Shown here: positions 8,701 to 20,700 of the stretch, one piece after another | Position numbering within the stretch: the first letter of the stretch is position 1 | Layout of the letters: each line of letters begins with the position of its first letter | Origin: Chloroflexota bacterium | GTDB taxonomy: Bacteria; Chloroflexota; Dormibacteria; CF-121 | Direction: 5' to 3' | NCBI GenBank assembly: GCA_005881235.1 | Contig: VBEQ01000200.1 | Coordinates: 1-27,912, forward strand | DNA: 27,912 nucleotides | Program-made: the position numbers and the translations under genes | The notes under the pieces: generated by a model | What the model saw: only the letters and a program-made list of their open reading frames with translations | Databases searched by the model: none | Told to the model about the DNA's origin: nothing

Positions 8701-11700
8701 AACGGTGAATGGGTCGACGCTCACCGCCACCTTCAACGGCCTGTCCAACGGGGTTTCTTACGTCTTCAAAGTGGTGGCCACCAACGCGGTCGGCAACAGT
8801 GACCCACCAGCAGCATCGAACGCCGTCACGCCCGCAACCGCACCCGGACCGCCAACCAATGTCCAGGCGACAGCGGGGGACGCTCACGCCGACGTGACCT
8901 GGGTGGCACCCAGCTCTGACGGCGGTGCTCCGATCACCGTCTACACCGTGACCGCCTACAGCGGCGGGACCGCGCAGGCCTCGGTGACGGTCAACGCACC
9001 CTCGACCAATAAGACGATCAACGGCCTCACCAACGGGACGCCGTATACCTTCCAGGTGACCGCGACCAACAGCGCGGGCACCGGCGCGCCTGGTGTGAGC
9101 GCGATCACCACGCCCATGAGGACGCCGGACGCCCCTGCCAGTGTGACCGCCACCGCTGGGGACGCCTCGGCCACCGTCACGTGGACGGCGGTCCCGCCAA
9201 GCGGCAATGGCGGATCGGCGATTACCGGTTACACCGTGACGCCCTACGTTGCGGGGACAGCGGGCACGCCACAAAGCGTCAATGCGTCAACTCTGACCGC
9301 CAGCTTTAGCGGGCTGTCCAACGGCACCACCTACATCTTCAAAGTCGTGGCCACCAATGCGTTGGGCGACAGCGCTACGCCAGCGTCCTCCAACGCAGTC
9401 ACCCCTGCCACGCCGCCAAGCCAGCCGCAGAGCGTGACGGCCAGCGCCGGCAACTTGCAGGCCACGGTGAACTGGCAGGCTCCGACATCGAACGGCGGCG
9501 CCAGCATTACCAGTTACACCGTAACTCCGTATATAGGGAACACGGCGCAGCCGGGTTGGACGGTCAATCCGACGCCTACCACCTTCGTGGCCACCGGGCT
9601 CACGAACGGCACCACGTACACCTTCCAGGTCGCCGCCATCAACAGCGCGGGAACGAGTCCGGTCGGAACGTCGAACGCCGTCACGCCCGCGACCACGCCC
9701 AGCGCGCCGCAAATCGTAACCGCCGCCGGCACGGATAGCCAGCAGGCGACCGTGAGCTGGACCATACCGGCGAGTGACGGCGGCTCCGGCATCACCAGCT
9801 ACACGATCACGGCCTACGTGGGAAATACCGCGGGTGTGCCATTCACGACGAGTGGCCCGACGACGAGTAAGGTGATGACAGGGCTCACCAACGGCACCAC
9901 CTACACCTTCCGCGTGTACGCGAGCAATAGCGCCGGACCAGGCCCATCGGCAACCTCGAACGCCGTCGAGGTCGGCCTGCCGGCGGCGCCCACCGGCGTA
10001 TCGGCCACGGCCGGCGCCAACCAGGCGACGGTGAGCTGGACCGCATCCGTCTCAAACGGCGCGACGATCACGAGCTACATCGTGCAGTCCTTCGTAGGAG
10101 CGCAGAAGCAGAACGCATCGGCGACCGGCGGGGCAACGTCGGTCGTGATCGACGGCCTGCCGTCGGGCGTCAGCTACACCTTCCAGGTCTACGCGCAGAG
10201 CAATTACGGCAACAGCCCGCTCTCCGCAATGTCGAATGCGGTAACGGCGACCGGAGCCGCGACCACGTATGCCTCAACGGTCCGGGGTGATGGGGCGGGA
10301 ATCTACTACCGACTGGGTGAGCCGTCCGGACCGGCGGCCGGTGACTCGTCCGGCAACGCGAACCTCGGCACCTACACCTTCGCCCCAATCCTGGGCCAGC
10401 CGGGCGCCCTGCTCGGAGACCCGGACACCGGCGTCCACGTGTACGTCGGGGGCTTCGTCCCATCCGCCGATGGCGTCATCCGTCTCGTCTCATCCCCGCA
10501 GTTGCCTACCGGCAACAGCCCTCGGACCCTGGAGGCGTGGTTCCAGACGTCGGGACCCGGGACCATCCTGGGATACGGCACCACAGCAACCCGGATGACC
10601 TTCCAGGTCCATGTCGACAGCACGGCGATCTCCGTGTATACCAGCGGCGATAACAAGGTCTTCGCCACGCCCTATTCGATCACCAACGGCGGCTGGCATC
10701 ACCTGGCGATCACGTACGACGGCACCAACCTGTTCGCGTATCTCGACGGCCAGGGCCTCGGCAGCGCCACCTTCGGCGCCGCGCTCAACACGGTGGTGGA
10801 TGGTAACGGCCTCGCTATCGGCAACCAGTTCTGGAGCTACTGGACTGCCGACGAGCAACTGGTCGGCAACCTCGATGACGTCGCGATTTACCCGAGCGCG
10901 TTGACCGCGGCTCAGGTTGCCGACCACTTCAACCTCAGCGGCAACGCCCGCCCGACGGCACCGGTCGTGAGCGCATCGGCCGGCGTCAACCAGGCCACCG
11001 TTTCATGGAGCGCCTCGACGGCCAGCGCCGGAGCGCCGGTCACGCAATACATGGTCCAGGCGTTTAGTGCCAGCCAGGCGGTAAACGCCCTCGGCGTCAA
11101 CGGAACGACGACCTCGACCACGATCAGCGGCCTGCAGTCCGGCACCGCCTATACCTTCCAGGTCACGGCGCTCAATGACTTCGGTTTCAGCCCAACAGGC
11201 ACCTCGGCGGCGGTGACGCCGACTGGTTCGCCGACGACCTACGCCTCGACAGTGATCGGCGATCAGCCGGCCTTCTATTACCGCCTCGGGGAGCCGAACG
11301 GCCCGTCCGCGGCGGATTCGTCGGGCCATCGCCGGACCGCGGAGTACCTCTACACGCCGGGCTACGGCGCGACCGGCGCGCTGGTCGGCGACGCCGATCC
11401 CGGCCTGGCGGTCACCTATACGGGAGGGTTTATTCCATCCGCGGGCGCGGTGATCCGCTACCGGTGGGGGACGGCCGGCATCCCGACGGGGAACGCGGCA
11501 CGCTCGGTGGAGGCCTGGTTCAAGACCACCTCAAACCGGTCGGGTGGGATCCTCGGTTACGGAACCTGGTCCACGCGCATGGCATTCCAGGTCCACATGT
11601 ATGGCGACAACCAACTCGCGTTAGTGACCAACGGCGACGACAAGATCTTCACCGTGCCCTATCCGATCGCCAACGGCGGCTGGCACCAGCTGGTCGTCAC

Positions 11701-14700
11701 CTACGACGGCACCACCGCAACGATGTACCTGGACGGGCAGAGCCTCGGCGGACAAACCTTTGGTGGCGCCTTGAACACCGCGGTCGACGGCAACGGGCTG
11801 ATCGTCGCGAACGATTTCTGGAACTACGGCGGCGGCGTCAGTTATCAGTTCGACGGGTCGCTCGATGACGTCGCGCTCTATCCATCCGCGCTCAGCGCAG
11901 CCCAGGTCAGCGCCCACTTCGCGGCGAGCGGCAACGCCGCGCCGGCCGCCCCGACCGTCACGGCAACGACGGGGAGCAACCAGGCAATCGTGAGCTGGAC
12001 GGCGCCGGCGACCAGTCCCGGCGCGCCGGTGCTGGCCTACACCGTGACGGCCTATAACGGGAGCCAGGCACAGAACGCCATTGCCGTCAACGGCGCCACC
12101 ACCAGTGCTGTCGTGTCGGGCCTGCGGCAGGGCGTGACTTATACGTTCCGGGTCGCCGCCTACAACAATTTCGGGTACGGGCCGGCCGGGGTCTCGAGCG
12201 CGACCCAGATAGCAGGGGGCGCCCCCAGCACCTATGCCTCGACCGTCCTCGCCGACGCGCCTGGCCTTTATTACCGGCTCAGCGATCCATCGGGCGTGGT
12301 CGCCGCGGACTCATCAGGCAATGCACGGCCGGGTGAGTACCTGGTCAGCCCGACGCTGGGTGCCACCGGAGCACTCGTCAACGACACCGATCCCGGCATC
12401 GGCGTTACCGTCCAGGGCGGACCGATCCCGCACAGCAACGGCATGGTGCGCTACCGGACGGGCGCCGGGCTGCCGAGTGGCAATAGCGCGCGCACGATGG
12501 AGACCTGGATCAACACCACGACGTCGGGATCTCAGACCGCACCCGCCTGGCAGGGCGTGATGGGATACGGCAGCGACGCCTTGCGCCAGGGATTCGAGCT
12601 GGTGCTGGTGGGCGACAACCAGATCCTGCTGCTGGCGGGGGGCGGCGGAGACGATCGCCTCTTCAAGGCGCCGTTCGTGATCACCAATGGCGGCTGGCAT
12701 CACATCGCCGCGACCTACGACGGGACGACGGTCACCGTCTACGTCGACGGGCGCAACCTCGGCAGCCAGACCTACGGTGGTGCGCTCAACACCGTGCCGG
12801 ACGCCAACGGACTGATCGTCGGCAATGACGTGTGGACGACCTTCCATGGCTGGAACCATTTCATCGGCAACCTGGACGACGTCGCCATCTACCCGACGGC
12901 GCTCAGCGCGGCCCAGGTGCAGGCGCACTTCGCTGCCAGCGGCAACGCGCGGCCCGGCGTGCCGACCAGCCTGACCGCCACCGCGGGTGCGAACCAGGTG
13001 AGCGTCAGCTGGGCGGCACCGGCCACCGGCACTCCGGTGACCCAGTACCTGGTGCAGGCGTTCAACGGGAGCCAGCCGCAGTACGCGCGGACCCTGTCGG
13101 GCTCCGCCAGCAGCACGACCTTGACTGGCCTCCCGAGCGGGGTGGCCTTCACCGTGCAGGTGACGGCGATCAACAACTTCGGCTCCGGCCCGGCGGCCGT
13201 ATCGGGCGCCGTCACCGTCACCAACGACGCGAGCACGTACGCCTCGACGGTCGTGGGCGACGGCCCGTCCTACTTCTACCGCCTCGGTGACCCGAGCGGC
13301 TCGGTGGCGGCGGACTCGTCCGGCAACAACCGGCACGGTGAGTATCTGGTCGCGCCCGGACTGGGCCAGCCGAGCGCCCTCCCCGTGGATAGCGATCCCT
13401 CGGCCAGCTTTAGCCTCCAGGGTGGACCGATCCCGCACAGCAATGGGATGCTGCGCTATCGCTGGGACACCCAGGGTCTGCCCCTCGGCAACGCATCGCG
13501 CACGCTGGAGGCCTGGGCCAAGACCACGTATGGGACCGCCGAAAGCGGCCAGCCGGTGTTCCAGGGCGTGGTCGGCTACGGCACCAACAGCCTGCGCCAG
13601 GGCTTTGACGTGCACCTCTACGGCGACAACCGGGTTGTCCTGCGCGTCAATGGTGACGACCGCACGTACGTCGCGCCCTACGTCGTCACCAATGGCGGCT
13701 GGCACCACATCGTCGTGACCTACGACGGCACGACGGCGACCGCCTATCTCGACGGCCAGAGTCTGGGCGGTCAGACCTTCGGTGGCGCCCTCAACACGGT
13801 GGTCGATGTCCACGGCCTGATCGTCGCGAACAACGTGTGGACCGTGGACGACGGCTGGCAGTCGTTCGTCGGCAATCTCGACGAGGTCGCCGTCTACCCG
13901 GCGGCGCTCTCAGCCGGCCAGGTGCTGGCGCATTTCAATGCCGGCGGCAATCAGCGCCCGGGGGCGCCCGTGATCACGTCGGTGACGGGTGGCGCCGGCT
14001 CAGCCACGGTCAACTGGTTGGCGGCCCAAACGAGTTCGGGCGCCCCCGTGACAAGCTACCTGCTGACCGCCTCCAGCGCCGGCTCCACTCGGAATGCGAT
14101 GGGCGTGTCGGGCGGCACGACCAGTACCACCATGACCGGCCTGGCGGGCAGTACCGCCTACACCTTCCAGGTCCGGGCGAGCAACAACTTCGGTGCCGGG
14201 GCGGCATCGACGGCCTCCGGCTCCGTGACTCCGTCCGGTCCGACCTCGACCTATGCCTCGACCGTCATCGGCACCGGGCCGGCGCTCTATTACCGGCTGG
14301 GCGACCCATCCGGAGGCGTGGCCGCCGATTCCTCCAGCCACGGCCGCGACGGCGTTTACCAGACTGGCCCGACGCTGAATGCCCCGGGCGCCATTCAGGG
14401 TGACACCGATTCCGGGATCACGGTCGCGACGCCATGCTGCTACTACTTCCCACCGCCGGGCGGACAGGTCCGCTACCGATCGGGGCAGGGGTTGCCGACA
14501 GGCAACACCGCTCGCAGCCTCGAGGCCTGGGTGAAGACGACCGCCAACCAGACACAGGCCGTCGCCGGCTACGGCACCTTTGCGACCGACCAGGCATTCC
14601 AGCTCCGCGTCGTCGGCACTAATCAGCTGCAGGTCGTGGGCGGCAACGACGACCACGCGATCACGGCGCCCGCTGGCGTTGTGCTGAACGATGGCGCCTG

Positions 14701-17700
14701 GCACCAGGTGGTTCTTACGTATGACGGGACCACGCTGACCGCGTACGTGGACGGCCAGAGCATCGGGACCGCCGTCTTCTCGGCCGCGCTCAACACGGTT
14801 ATCGACACCAACGGCTACTTTGTTGGCGGGGATTTCTGGAGCCAGGGCAGCCAGTTCAACGGCTCGCTCGACGAGGTATCGGCTTACGGCAGCGCGCTGA
14901 CGCTGGCGCAGGTACAGGCCCATTACCTCGCCGCCGGCTACAGCTTTGGAACGCCGGGGGCCCCAACCAGCGTCAGCGCCATCGGTGGCACCAACCAGGC
15001 CACGGTCACCTGGACCGCGCCGACAAACACCGGGACCAGCACAATCAGCGGTTACATGATCACGCCGCATGTAGGCAGCACCGTACGGACGCCGGTCCGG
15101 GTGGCCGGGATGCAGACGTCGGTCGTGATCGCGAACCTGAGCGGGGGGACCACCTACAGCTTCAGCGTGGTGGCGACCAACGACAGTGGGAACGGCCCGG
15201 CATCCGCCGCCTCGAACGCGGTCACCGTCACCGGCGCCAGCTATCCCTACAGCCCTGCAGTGCTGGGCGATGCGCCGGGCGCCTACTGGCGGCTGGGCGA
15301 GAGTCCCGGCGTGCCTGCGGCTGATGCGACAGGTAACGGCAACAGCGGTACCTACGCCGGGGGCTTCACCGAAGGCCAGGCCGGGCCCGTCGTGGGCGAT
15401 CCGAACACCGCGACCAGCTTCGATGGATCGACCGGTCATGTGGTGGTGCCGAGCTCGGCCTCCCTCGACGTGATCGGCGCGCTGAGCGTCGAGGCCTGGG
15501 TGAAATTCTCAAGCGCAGGCACCACCCAGCTCTTCGTCAATAAGGGCGACGGAGCCAGCGCGGCAGCCTCGGCCTATGAGCTCGGCTTTGTTCCGGGCAC
15601 CGGCTTCGTCTTCGACACCTTTAATGGTGGATCCATGGCGCGGGCCGCCTCCGCAAGCGGCCCCGTAGTGGGCCAGTGGTACCACCTGGTCGGGACCCGC
15701 ACCGTCAACGGCACGCTCCTCTTGTACGTCAACGCGCAGGTCGTCGGGTCGGCCAATGACGGCGGTGCGCCGTTGAATAACATCAACGCTCCGCTCGGCC
15801 TGGCTGGTTCCGGTCTCGGGACTGGCGCATACCTGCAGCCGTTCAGCGGCATCCTGGGCGAGGTCGCCGTCTACGCGACTACCCTCAGCGGGGTCCAGGT
15901 CTCGAATCACTGGCAGCTCGGCGGATACCGCGCCGGCACACCGACGGGGGTGGCGGCCACCGGCGGAGTGAACCAGGCGACGGTCAGCTGGACGGCGCCG
16001 ACCGGCGGACCGGCGATCACCGGTTACCTCGTCACGCCGCGGGTCGGGACAACCCTGCGGACGCCGACCTACGCGGGAGCGGGCGCGACGAGCACGGCGA
16101 TCACCAATTTGAGCGCTGCGTCGTACACCTTCACCGTGGCGGCCATGAATGCCTACGGGCTTGGCGCCGCATCGATGCCATCGACGGCCGTGACGGTCAG
16201 CGGCACGACCTATCCGTACGCGGGCACCGTTGTCGACAACAGTCCGGCCGGCTACTGGCGAATGGGCGAAGGGTCAGGCACCCTAGCCGTTGATGCGAGC
16301 GGGCACAGCAATGCCGGCGCCTACTCCGGCGGAGCCACGCTCGGGCAGACCGGTGCGATCCAGGGCGATCCCGATAACGGGCCGAGCCTCGACGGCGCGA
16401 GCGGGCGCATCATCGTGCCGAGCTCGACCAACCTCTCCATCACCGGCGCCCTAAGTGTTGAGACATGGTTGAAGCTCAACAGCGTGGCCACCTCGCAGTT
16501 ACTGGTCAACAAGGGCGACGGCGCGACGGCATTCCAGAGCGCTTACCAATTGGCGTATGTAGCAGGGCAAGGCTTTGCTTTCTCGACCTTCATCGGCAAC
16601 GTGACCAGCGTCGCCGGACAGTCGGCCACCCCGGCGACTGCGGGCACCTGGTACCACGTGGTCGGTACTCGCACCGCGGCCGGTGCCTTGACGTTGTATG
16701 TTAACGGCAATTCGGTCGCAACGGCGACTGATATTGGATCCGCGCTCAACGTGGTCGATTCGCCGGTCGGCATCGGTGCGGCCGGTTCCGGCACCGGATC
16801 CAGCCAGCAGCCGCTCAATGGATCGATCGACGAGGCGGCGGTATATCCATCTGCCCTACCTTGGGCGCAAGTAGCGACGAATTGGGATAGCGGCGGCTAC
16901 GTGCCGAGTGCTCCGACCAACGTCGTCGCATCATCGGTCGCGAACTATCAGGCCACTGTCTCCTGGTCTGTCCCAGCACCGTCGGGGACGTCAGCGATTA
17001 CCGGATACAGCATCACGGCACAAACTGGATCACTACAGGACTCACCGATCTCTGTGGACGGCGCGTCGACCAGCGTGAACATTTCTAACCTTAGTGGCGG
17101 GTCATCGTATACCTTCGCGGTTGCGGCCACAAACGCTAGCGGAACGGGTGGTGTGGGCACCTCAAACGCTGTAATGATCCTAGCGCCCCCGAATCCTGGC
17201 CTTGGCCAGCACCTCCAAATCCTGTGCCAGAACACGTCTCTTCCCTTCGGTGGCTTCTCCCTCTCCAGCGGCCCGATGACCCTGGGCTCGCAGTGGACGA
17301 TCGAGGGCTGGATGTGGGGGTTTAACTCCAACGCCGACACGGGCGGAAACGCCGCATGGGGTCTGTTAGGCGAGGGCCGCGCACAGATTGCTGGTGGAAG
17401 GACGGTCATTGCACCCTCGGTCGGCTTTCCCAATGCCGGAATCGAGATGCGGACCGGAAGTAGTCCTCTTGGAAGTCTGTTTGTTTGGCCCGGGGGATCG
17501 TACACGATACCAAGCAGCGGGTACGGTTTCCCGGACGCGCCAACGCCGACGCATTATGCCCTGGATTACGACGGGACCACGGTTCGTGGTTTCATCAATG
17601 GAAGTCTCTGGTTCTCGCAGCCTAGCTCGACAGCGGGCGGGATCTACGGATGGCCAGGCATTGCGGACCAGCAAGAGATGGGGACCGCGAGCTTCGACGA

Positions 17701-20700
17701 ATTTCGGATCTCGAGCGTGGCACGCTACACGACCAGCTTCACGCCCCAGACGACCAACTTCGCGGATGGCCAAGCCGATACGACGATTCTGTGGCATTTC
17801 GATGATCATCCAATTGGCCAGACGTATTCTGACGTCGTGTATGTCACAACGAACTTCGACTGGTCGCACGCCGACCATTTGATGAATATTCCCGCGACTT
17901 TGTTCCGGGACTCGAGCGGAAACGGCAACACCGCCGTCCTCTACACCTGGGGGTCTGGCCAGATCACTGGCGGTTTCCCGATGGTCTACTACGTCTTCAC
18001 GCTGGCTCAGGGTCAGAGCGTCGACTTGTCGGAGGTCCGCAGTCCGAGCGAGCCCCAGCAGACCGCTTGCGAGTCTGGAAGTTACCCGGTCAACTGCTCC
18101 ACCGGCGAGTTCTGGCATACCTTTGCGGATCTGAGCATTCCCGGCCGAGGGGTACCGCTTTCATTGAGCCGTACGTATTCATCGCTGCACGCCTCATCCA
18201 ACGGGCCGATGGGCTACGGCTGGACGGATAACTACAACATGTTCGTGAGCTTCGACGGCTCCGGGAATGCGACGGTTCACGAGGAGAACTGGGCGGCCGT
18301 AGCGTTTCCATCGAATGGATCAGGTGGCTATCAGCCGTCGAGTCATGTCTTCGCCACGCTGGTTAGGAATGGCGACGGCACGTACACCTTTTCCCGGAAG
18401 GACCACGTCCACTATGTCTTCGACAGCGGAGGTCGGCTGATTCGGGAAATCGATCGAAACGGATATGCGACCGTGCTTGCCTATAACGGGAGCGGTCAGT
18501 TGAGCACCGTAACTGACCCGGAAAATCGAGCACTGACGTTCTCCTATAACCCAAACGGCTCGCTTGCGCTCGTAGTGGATTCGGCAAGCCGCACGGTCTC
18601 ATTCCTTTACGACGCAAATGGAAATCTCAGCCAGGCGACGGACGTGGGCAATGGGCTTTCGAAATTCACCTATGACTCCAACCACTTCATGTTGACCTTT
18701 AAGGACCCCAATTGCTCGGCCGCCTCCACCTGTAATGGGGTAATCAACGTTTTCGATGGCGGCGGGCGCGTGACCAGTCAGACGGACCCAATGGGCCACC
18801 AGAGCACCTATTCGTACCTGGGAACAACGACGGTTATCCATGACCCCAAAGGTCATGAGACTGACGAACGGTACATCAATGGCCTGCTGATGACGCGTTC
18901 CCTGGGCGTCGGCTCCAGCCAACAGGCGACCTGGATTTATGCCTATGACCCCACATCGCTGGCTCCAATCGCCATCAGAGATCCTAAAGGCCATTCCATG
19001 GCGATGAAGTACGACGGCAGCGGAAACATGACCGCGACGATCGATCCACTAGGTCGAACTACGCGATTCACCTACAACAGTTTCAATGATCCGCTGACGG
19101 TTACCGACGCCCTCAATGTCACAGCGACCTACAGCTACGATGCCAACGGTAACCTCAGAGGAACCTCCCGGCCGCTCGTCGGGCCTGGGCAGAACTCGAC
19201 GACAAGCTTGATCTACGATCCAGCGAACCCCGGGGACATCAGTACGATGACCGATGCCAACGCCAAGGTCTGGCATTTCACGCATGACCAGTACGGTGAC
19301 ACTGCAAGCTCAACCGATCCGCTCGGCAACACCCGAACCTTTGCCTATGACGGCATCGGCCGGCTGACGTCAGTCGTGAGCCCTAAGGGTAATGCGCCGG
19401 GTGGTAACCCGGCGACGTACCTAACGGCCTTCGGATATGACCCCTTTGGCGATCTGACGTCCGTTCTAGACCCGTTAAACCATACGCTGAACTACACCTT
19501 CGACAGAAATCGCAACGTGACCCGTGTCGTCGACTCCAATGCCAACCCAACGAACTACGCATACGACAGCACGAACCGGCTCACCCAGGTCACACGCGCC
19601 GACAACAGCACAATCACGAACATCTACGACGGCGACGGGAATCTCACGCAAGTTCAGGACGGTCTGAACAATCCGACCACCTACGGCTACGATGCCCTAG
19701 ACCGGCTGACCTCGGTCACCGACACCCTGAATCGAACGACGTCGTATGCGTATGACGCCTTGGGGAATAGAACCTCCCTGCTCGATCCGATGAACCGTAC
19801 AACGACGTACACCTACGACGTAGCCAATGAGGTCACCGGCATCAAATACAGCGACGGCACGACTCCCAACGTAGCGCTCTCGTACGACGGCGGCGGGCAT
19901 CGGCAAACGATGTCGGACGGAACCGGCACAACCCGATACTCATACGACTCGCTGGACCGGCTCGTTCAGTCCATCAACGGCCGAAATCAGACGCTCTCCT
20001 ACGGATACGATCTCAAGAGCCAGCTCACGTCGATTACGTATCCCGGCGGGGCCAACGTAGTCACCCGCGCCTACGACGACGCTGGCCGCCTACACTCGGT
20101 CAGCGATTGGCTAAGTCACATGACGACATACGCGTACGATCCGAACTCCAACTTCACCACCCAAACCTATCCGAACGGCACTGTGGCTACCAGTAGCTAT
20201 GATGCAGCCGACCGGCTGACAGGTACCAGTGACAGCCTTGGCACAAACCAGCCATTCCTGAGTTTGGCCTACGCGCGCGACGCAGCCGGACAGCTTAGCT
20301 CCGAAAATGGCCAGTCGTACGGCCACGACATATTGAATCGCCTGACCAGCGCCGCGACGATCGGCTACACCTACGACGCAGCCGACCGATTGACCCAGAT
20401 TGCCGTCACAGAGGGAAATACGACCAACTTTGTCTACGACGTCGCCAACCAGGTTCAGAGCGCCACGACGCGCAACAGCGGCGGTAGCCAAGTCCAGAAA
20501 TACACATACGGGTTCGACCCAGATGGCAATCGGACGAGCAGCACCGACCAAGCGAACACAACGACGACGTATGCCTACGACCAGGCGGATCGCCTCAAGG
20601 CTTTTGGGACGAGCTACACATACGCTTATGACGGCGCGGGCATCAGGCAGACCAAAATCTCGAATGGCGTGCCGGAGATATTTACCTGGGACGTCGGAGA

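Noticed and set aside
12314..13813. Minus-strand frame of 499 codons
   Set aside because: Runs opposite the LamG/Fn3 repeats and mirrors their codon bias; no domain or ribosome-binding site supports it. The 479-codon frame at 14000-15439 is rejected for the same reason.
10255..17193. CRISPR-like or short tandem DNA repeats
   Set aside because: The repetition is at protein-domain scale (~1 kb, in frame) with no short identical direct repeats and spacers.
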